Source: Flavobacterium sp. (GTDB lineage: Bacteria; Bacteroidota; Bacteroidia; Flavobacteriales; Flavobacteriaceae). From it: 64,000 nt of DNA. This document shows positions 60,207-64,000 of this stretch, piece after piece (position 1 is the first letter of the stretch; each line of letters starts with the position of its first letter). The position numbers and the translations under genes were made by a program. The notes under the pieces are model-generated. The model searched no databases, was not told where the DNA came from, and saw only the letters and a program-made list of their open reading frames with translations. The stretch covers positions 1 through 64,000 of the forward strand of contig JADKHM010000004.1 of the NCBI GenBank assembly GCA_016721735.1, read 5' to 3'.

Positions 60207-61025
60207 ATGTCGGTCGCCAAAAAAGATTATAAAAGAATTACCACGAGATCATTAATTGAAATGAAGGAAAACGGAGAAAAAATCTCCATGCTCACAGCAT
60301 ATGATTTCACAATGGCAAAAATTGTCGATGCTGCTGGAATCGACGTGATTCTTGTAGGAGATTCTGCCAGTAATGTTATGGCTGGACATGAAACCACTTT
60401 GCCTATTACCTTGGATCAGATGATCTACCACGCTTCGGGTGTTGTTCGTGCCATTCATCGTTCTTTAGTTGTGGTTGATTTACCTTTTGGAAGTTACCAA
60501 TCGGATTCAAAAGAAGCCTTGCGTTCTGCCATTCGTATTATGAAAGAAAGTGGCGCACACGCGGTCAAAATGGAAGGTGGCGGTGAAATTAAAGACAGCA
60601 TCAAAAAAATACTAAACGCCGGAATTCCAGTTATGGGACATTTGGGACTGACACCGCAATCAATCTATAAATTCGGAACGTATACGGTTCGCGCCAAGGA
60701 AGATGCAGAAGCGGAGAAGCTGTTAGAAGACGCTAAATTGCTTGAAACTTTAGGTTGCTTTGCTATTGTATTGGAGAAAATTCCTGCTCATTTGGCGGAA
60801 AAAGTTGCCAAAAGCATTGCTATTCCAGTGATAGGAATCGGTGCCGGCGGTGGCGTAGACGGTCAAGTCTTGGTGATTCATGATATGTTGGGCATGAACA
60901 ATGAGTTTAGTCCACGGTTCTTGCGTCGCTATCTCAATTTATACGAAGAAATGACGAAAGCTATTGGTCAGTACGTTAGTGATGTGAAGTCGATGGATTT
61001 TCCGAATTCGGGAGAACAGTATTAA
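60207..61025 (+). CDS. panB: 3-methyl-2-oxobutanoate hydroxymethyltransferase
   Basis: The protein has 272 residues from the ATG at 60207, the normal length; an upstream ATG at 60135 has no family support. It makes ketopantoate from 2-oxoisovalerate and methylene-tetrahydrofolate in pantothenate and CoA synthesis. Marks are KISMLTAYDFTMAKIVDAAGIDVILVGDSASNVMAGHETTLPITLDQM, VKMEGGGEI, PVMGHLGLTPQS and IPVIGIGAGGGVDGQVLVIHDMLGM. Confidence 0.97.
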   Translation: MSVAKKDYKRITTRSLIEMKENGEKISMLTAYDFTMAKIVDAAGIDVILVGDSASNVMAGHETTLPITLDQMIYHASGVVRAIHRSLVVVDLPFGSYQSDSKEALRSAIRIMKESGAHAVKMEGGGEIKDSIKKILNAGIPVMGHLGLTPQSIYKFGTYTVRAKEDAEAEKLLEDAKLLETLGCFAIVLEKIPAHLAEKVAKSIAIPVIGIGAGGGVDGQVLVIHDMLGMNNEFSPRFLRRYLNLYEEMTKAIGQYVSDVKSMDFPNSGEQY

Positions 61026-61062
61026 TTCCTAATTAATAATGAACAATTAACAGTTAATAATT

Positions 61063-61154
61063 GGGGCGTTACCGCAAGGGTCGGGCTTTGCGCTCCCAAT
61101 CTTTTGTCTTGCTAATAAGCAAGCCAAAAGGATTTCCGCTCCAATCCCTAACGC
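61063..61154. repeat. GC-rich intergenic repeat, family GGGCGTT, copy 2
   Basis: GGGGCGTTACCGCAAGGGTC, then GCGCTCCCAATC, a hairpin (CTTTTG-TCTTGCT against AGCAAG-CCAAAAG), and TCCGCTCCAATCCCTAACGC. The end blocks match 46522-46593. Confidence 0.7.
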
Positions 61155-61188
61155 AACATCTGAAAATAGCAACGCCTTTATTTTCCAT

Positions 61189-61878
61189 ATGAAAATAGTT
61201 TCCACAAAATCCAATCTCCAAATCCTGCACGAAGACAACCACATTATTGTCGTCAATAAACGCGTGGGAGATATAGTTCAAGGTGACAAAACTGGCGACA
61301 AACCACTATCAGAAGTAGTCAAAGAATATATCAAAGACAAATACAACAAGCCAGGCGAAGTCTTCCTCGGTGTTGTTCATAGATTAGACAGACCGACGTC
61401 AGGCATTGTCGTTTTTGCAAGAACCAGTAAGGCGCTCACTAGATTGAACGAAATGTTTAGCGCGCGAGAAACGCAAAAAACCTATTGGGCAGTGGTGAAA
61501 AATAAACCGGACAAAACCGAAGATACACTGGTTCATTTTTTAAAACGTAACGAAAAAAACAACACTTCGAAAGCACATCTTAAAGAAATTCCCGATAGTA
61601 AAATAGCCAAATTAGATTATAAGATCATCCGTGAACTGAATTCTTATTTTGTACTGGAAATCGATTTGCATACTGGTAGACATCATCAAATCAGAGCGCA
61701 ATTGGCTGCGATTGGCTGTCCAATCAAGGGAGATCTTAAGTACGGTTTCGACCGAAGTAATCCCGATGGCGGTATTCACCTGCACGCCAGAAAATTAGTT
61801 TTTGTGCATCCGGTTTCTAAGGAAAAAATTGATCTTGTGGCGGCAACTCCAAAAAATTCAGTTTGGGATGCGATTTAA
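61189..61878 (+). CDS. RluA family pseudouridine synthase
   Basis: The protein has 229 residues. The catalytic motif VHRLDRPTSGIVVFARTSKA holds the Asp nucleophile (HRLDR). LEIDLHTGRHHQIRAQLAAIGCPIKGDLKYG is the family's second block. There is no N-terminal S4 domain. It converts uridine in rRNA or tRNA to pseudouridine; the exact site cannot be read from sequence. Confidence 0.92.
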   Translation: MKIVSTKSNLQILHEDNHIIVVNKRVGDIVQGDKTGDKPLSEVVKEYIKDKYNKPGEVFLGVVHRLDRPTSGIVVFARTSKALTRLNEMFSARETQKTYWAVVKNKPDKTEDTLVHFLKRNEKNNTSKAHLKEIPDSKIAKLDYKIIRELNSYFVLEIDLHTGRHHQIRAQLAAIGCPIKGDLKYGFDRSNPDGGIHLHARKLVFVHPVSKEKIDLVAATPKNSVWDAI

Positions 61879-61935
61879 GTCCTTTAAAATTGTATTTTTA
61901 CGTTCCATCAAATCAACCTAACAAACAAAGTACTT

Positions 61936-63300
61936 ATGAAAAAAATCATCTTCTTTTCTTTTATAACTTTTGCTTTTAATGCATTTGCACAAGATCATTT
62001 CACTGGAGTAACAACTTCTTCCCGGGTTGGGATCTTGAATGTCGGCGTCAATCCAGCGGAACTACCAAATCTATCGAAGAAATTTGAGGTAAACATCTAC
62101 GGGTTGAGTCTTAATTTTTCAAATAACGTCATTGGCATCAAGGATCTTAGCTCTGACACTGATATCGAAAATTTACTTTTCACAGGCGACAGAATCGTAA
62201 ACGCGGGAGCCGACATTGAATATGCAGGTCCTGGTGTTGCGATGAAATGGAAAGAATGGGGATTCGGAATTTCATCGAAAGGTCATATTAAATTTGATGT
62301 CGTAGATGTTGACCCGAAATTCGCCAATGCTATTTTGAACACAGATGACATCACTGAAAGTGGGACCACCTTCATCAAAAACGACTACAACCAAAGAATG
62401 AGCGGTGTTTCGTGGGGCGAGATTGGTTTCTCTGCTGGACGAACTGTTTTCGAAAATGAAAAACACCGTTTCAATGCAGGAATCACTTTCAAACTTTTAT
62501 TCCCAGGTTCCTACGCAAATGCTGGTGTAGATAAATTTCAAGGAAATGTAACCACTGTTTATGACCCAAACAATCCTAATAATTCTGCCGCTTATCTGAC
62601 GACGAGCATTCCTGTTAACGTCAACTTCTCTTATTCCGGAAATTTGGCGGATCGATTTACGGATGTGAATGATTATACCAGTTCTGTTTTTGGAAATTTA
62701 GGTGGCGTCGGATCAGATTTGGGTGTCAATTACCAATTGAAGGATAGCGATAAGAAATACAAAATCAATGCAGGGATGTCTATTCGCAATATGGGGAGTT
62801 TGACTTTTAAAGATTCTAACAATTCGTCAAATTCCTACGTTCTAGATATACCTGCGAGCGACCCGTTAAACTTAAATATTTTTGATGGTACGGAAAGTCT
62901 GGTCGAGGTAGAACAGATACTTAAAGATCAAAATTATTTGAAAAATGAAACTTCCAACAAAGACTTTAAAGCCAGACTCCCAACCCTCTTTAGCATGTAT
63001 GGCGATTTTAAAGTATACCACAAATTTTACATCACTGGTTATTTGCAAACGAAAATGGGTGACAATAACGAAAACCGTCAAATTACCGCACAAAACAGCT
63101 TTAGTATTATTCCTAGAATCAATTTGGGCTATTTCGAAGCCTATATTCCATTTTCACACAACGAAATTTCAGGCGGAAATACGGGACTTGGTTTGCGCCT
63201 AGGTGGTTTTTATATGGGATCGAGTTCAGTGATTTCAACATTAAGCAGCAACACGAAGAAAGTCGATTTTAATATGGGATTCCGCTGGGCATTCTTATAG
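61936..63300 (+). CDS. DUF5723 family outer-membrane protein
   Basis: The protein has 454 residues. The signal peptide is MKKIIFFSFITFAFNAFAQ. The start GVTTSSRVGILNVGVNPAELPNLSKKFEVNIYGLSLNFSNN and the long strand-rich body ending FYMGSSSVISTLSSNTKKVDFNMGFRWAFL are typical of DUF5723, predicted FadL/PorV-like barrels of Bacteroidota. Function unknown. Confidence 0.82.
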   Translation: MKKIIFFSFITFAFNAFAQDHFTGVTTSSRVGILNVGVNPAELPNLSKKFEVNIYGLSLNFSNNVIGIKDLSSDTDIENLLFTGDRIVNAGADIEYAGPGVAMKWKEWGFGISSKGHIKFDVVDVDPKFANAILNTDDITESGTTFIKNDYNQRMSGVSWGEIGFSAGRTVFENEKHRFNAGITFKLLFPGSYANAGVDKFQGNVTTVYDPNNPNNSAAYLTTSIPVNVNFSYSGNLADRFTDVNDYTSSVFGNLGGVGSDLGVNYQLKDSDKKYKINAGMSIRNMGSLTFKDSNNSSNSYVLDIPASDPLNLNIFDGTESLVEVEQILKDQNYLKNETSNKDFKARLPTLFSMYGDFKVYHKFYITGYLQTKMGDNNENRQITAQNSFSIIPRINLGYFEAYIPFSHNEISGGNTGLGLRLGGFYMGSSSVISTLSSNTKKVDFNMGFRWAFL

Positions 63301-63339
63301 AAATTTAAATTACGCATAGGAAGAAATAAAAAAGTCGAG

Positions 63340-64000
63340 ATGAATCTTGCTTCAGAAATCCACCATCGTAAAAAGAAACTAATTCGCTTATTGCACGAAT
63401 TAGAGATGCAAGAAGACGCGATACTAAGTGCTCTGTACGCCGATTTCAAAAAACCAGTATTTGAAGGATTGATTACCGAAACAGCGCTAGTTAAATCCGA
63501 ATTAAAATACACGATTAGAAATATCAACAAGTGGGCGAAACCAAAAAGGATTTGGCCTTCGCTGGTGAATTTTCCATCATCTGATTTTATTTATCAAGAA
63601 CCCTACGGAAAAGTGCTTATCATTTCACCTTGGAATTACCCTTTTCATTTGGCGCTAATGCCAGTCATTGCAGCATTTGCCGCTGGAAACCAAGTCATTC
63701 TAAAACCTTCTGAATTAGCGCCCCACACTTCAAATCTAATTGCTAAGATTATTGCGTCTGTATTTGAAAAAACTGAAGTTGACGTAATTGAAGGCGGTCT
63801 TAAAGTATCACAAGAACTTCTTGCAAAACGTTGGGATTACATTTTCTTCACGGGTAGCGTTGCTGTCGGGAAAAAAATCGCGCAAGCCGCCGTTCAACAC
63901 CTGACGCCTGTCACACTTGAATTGGGAGGAAAAAGTCCATGCGTGGTTGATGAAACAGCCAATTTACAATTGGCGGCAAAACGAATTGTCTGGGGCAAAT
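63340..64000 (+). CDS. Aldehyde dehydrogenase family protein (partial at the window end)
   Basis: The first 220 residues from the ATG at 63340 are visible. YGKVLIISPWNYPFHLALMPVIAAFAAGNQVILKPSELAPHTSNL is the NAD(P)-binding region of class 3-type aldehyde dehydrogenases, followed by FFTGSVAVGKKIAQAA and LELGGKSPCVVD with the catalytic-region Glu. The catalytic Cys lies beyond the window. It oxidises aldehydes to acids; start is 39 nt after the previous stop. Confidence 0.9.
   Translation, partial: MNLASEIHHRKKKLIRLLHELEMQEDAILSALYADFKKPVFEGLITETALVKSELKYTIRNINKWAKPKRIWPSLVNFPSSDFIYQEPYGKVLIISPWNYPFHLALMPVIAAFAAGNQVILKPSELAPHTSNLIAKIIASVFEKTEVDVIEGGLKVSQELLAKRWDYIFFTGSVAVGKKIAQAAVQHLTPVTLELGGKSPCVVDETANLQLAAKRIVWGK

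Overview
The window comes from a Bacteroidota genome, almost certainly a Flavobacteriaceae (Flavobacterium-like). The base composition is AT-rich. Several secreted proteins end in type IX secretion (T9SS) sorting domains. Promoters of the TTTG / TAnnTTTG type precede the SRP RNA and sdaA, and the outer-membrane and lipoprotein families (OMP_b-brl, DUF5723, DUF3667) are typical of the group. No taxonomic search could be run.

Positions 1 to about 33.1 kb are a cassette array. I count 33 complete attC-like recombination sites of 123-127 bp plus one half-site, all in the same orientation. They separate 33 cassettes, each with one gene or one small gene set; one cassette has no gene. Nearly all cassette genes read left to right; the exception is a HigB/HigA toxin-antitoxin pair. 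The sites fall into at least five sequence families (called A-E here) that share one plan: a 5' YAAC, a 1-nt spacer, an L'' arm, a central block with TAnnTTCG and a small hairpin, an L' arm, a spacer ending in AAC/ACC, and GTTR. This is the layout of integron attC sites (R''-L''...L'-R'). No integrase gene is in the window. Site polarity puts any intI/attI platform to the left of position 1; otherwise this is an integrase-less attC cluster. Cargo includes toxin-antitoxin or toxin genes (HepT/MntA, COG4185 kinase plus small partner, Fic, HigBA), three GNAT acetyltransferases, a tyrosine-phosphatase-like protein, a putative PD-(D/E)XK nuclease with a partner, a Tat-exported aminotransferase, propeller lipoproteins, a CocE-type hydrolase, T9SS-secreted proteins and many unknown membrane or secreted proteins. 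Five cassettes carry frameshifted genes.

The main new observation is that both ends of almost every cassette are reverse complements over about 15 nt with one fixed mismatch. The head reads GTTR-N6-A-N4 and the tail reads N4'-C-N6'-YAAC, and N6 and N4 differ from cassette to cassette. The pairing exists only within a cassette, that is in the excised circle, and not across the junction sites of the array. Sites decay toward the right end (33.1-33.9 kb), as expected if the oldest cassettes lie distally.

From 33.2 to 64 kb the sequence is ordinary core chromosome without frameshifts: acyltransferase, outer-membrane barrel, CAP lipoprotein, pdxH, rnz, pyrR-pyrB, an ABC-F protein, a thioredoxin-fold lipoprotein, transaldolase, a beta-helix/T9SS pair, an SDR, SRP RNA, glutaminyl cyclase, dnaK, rarD, two paralogous lipoproteins, sdaA, panB, an RluA-type pseudouridine synthase, a DUF5723 protein and the start of an aldehyde dehydrogenase. 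Between these genes lie stem-loop terminators, at least two families of intergenic hairpin repeats and simple A/T-rich repeats.
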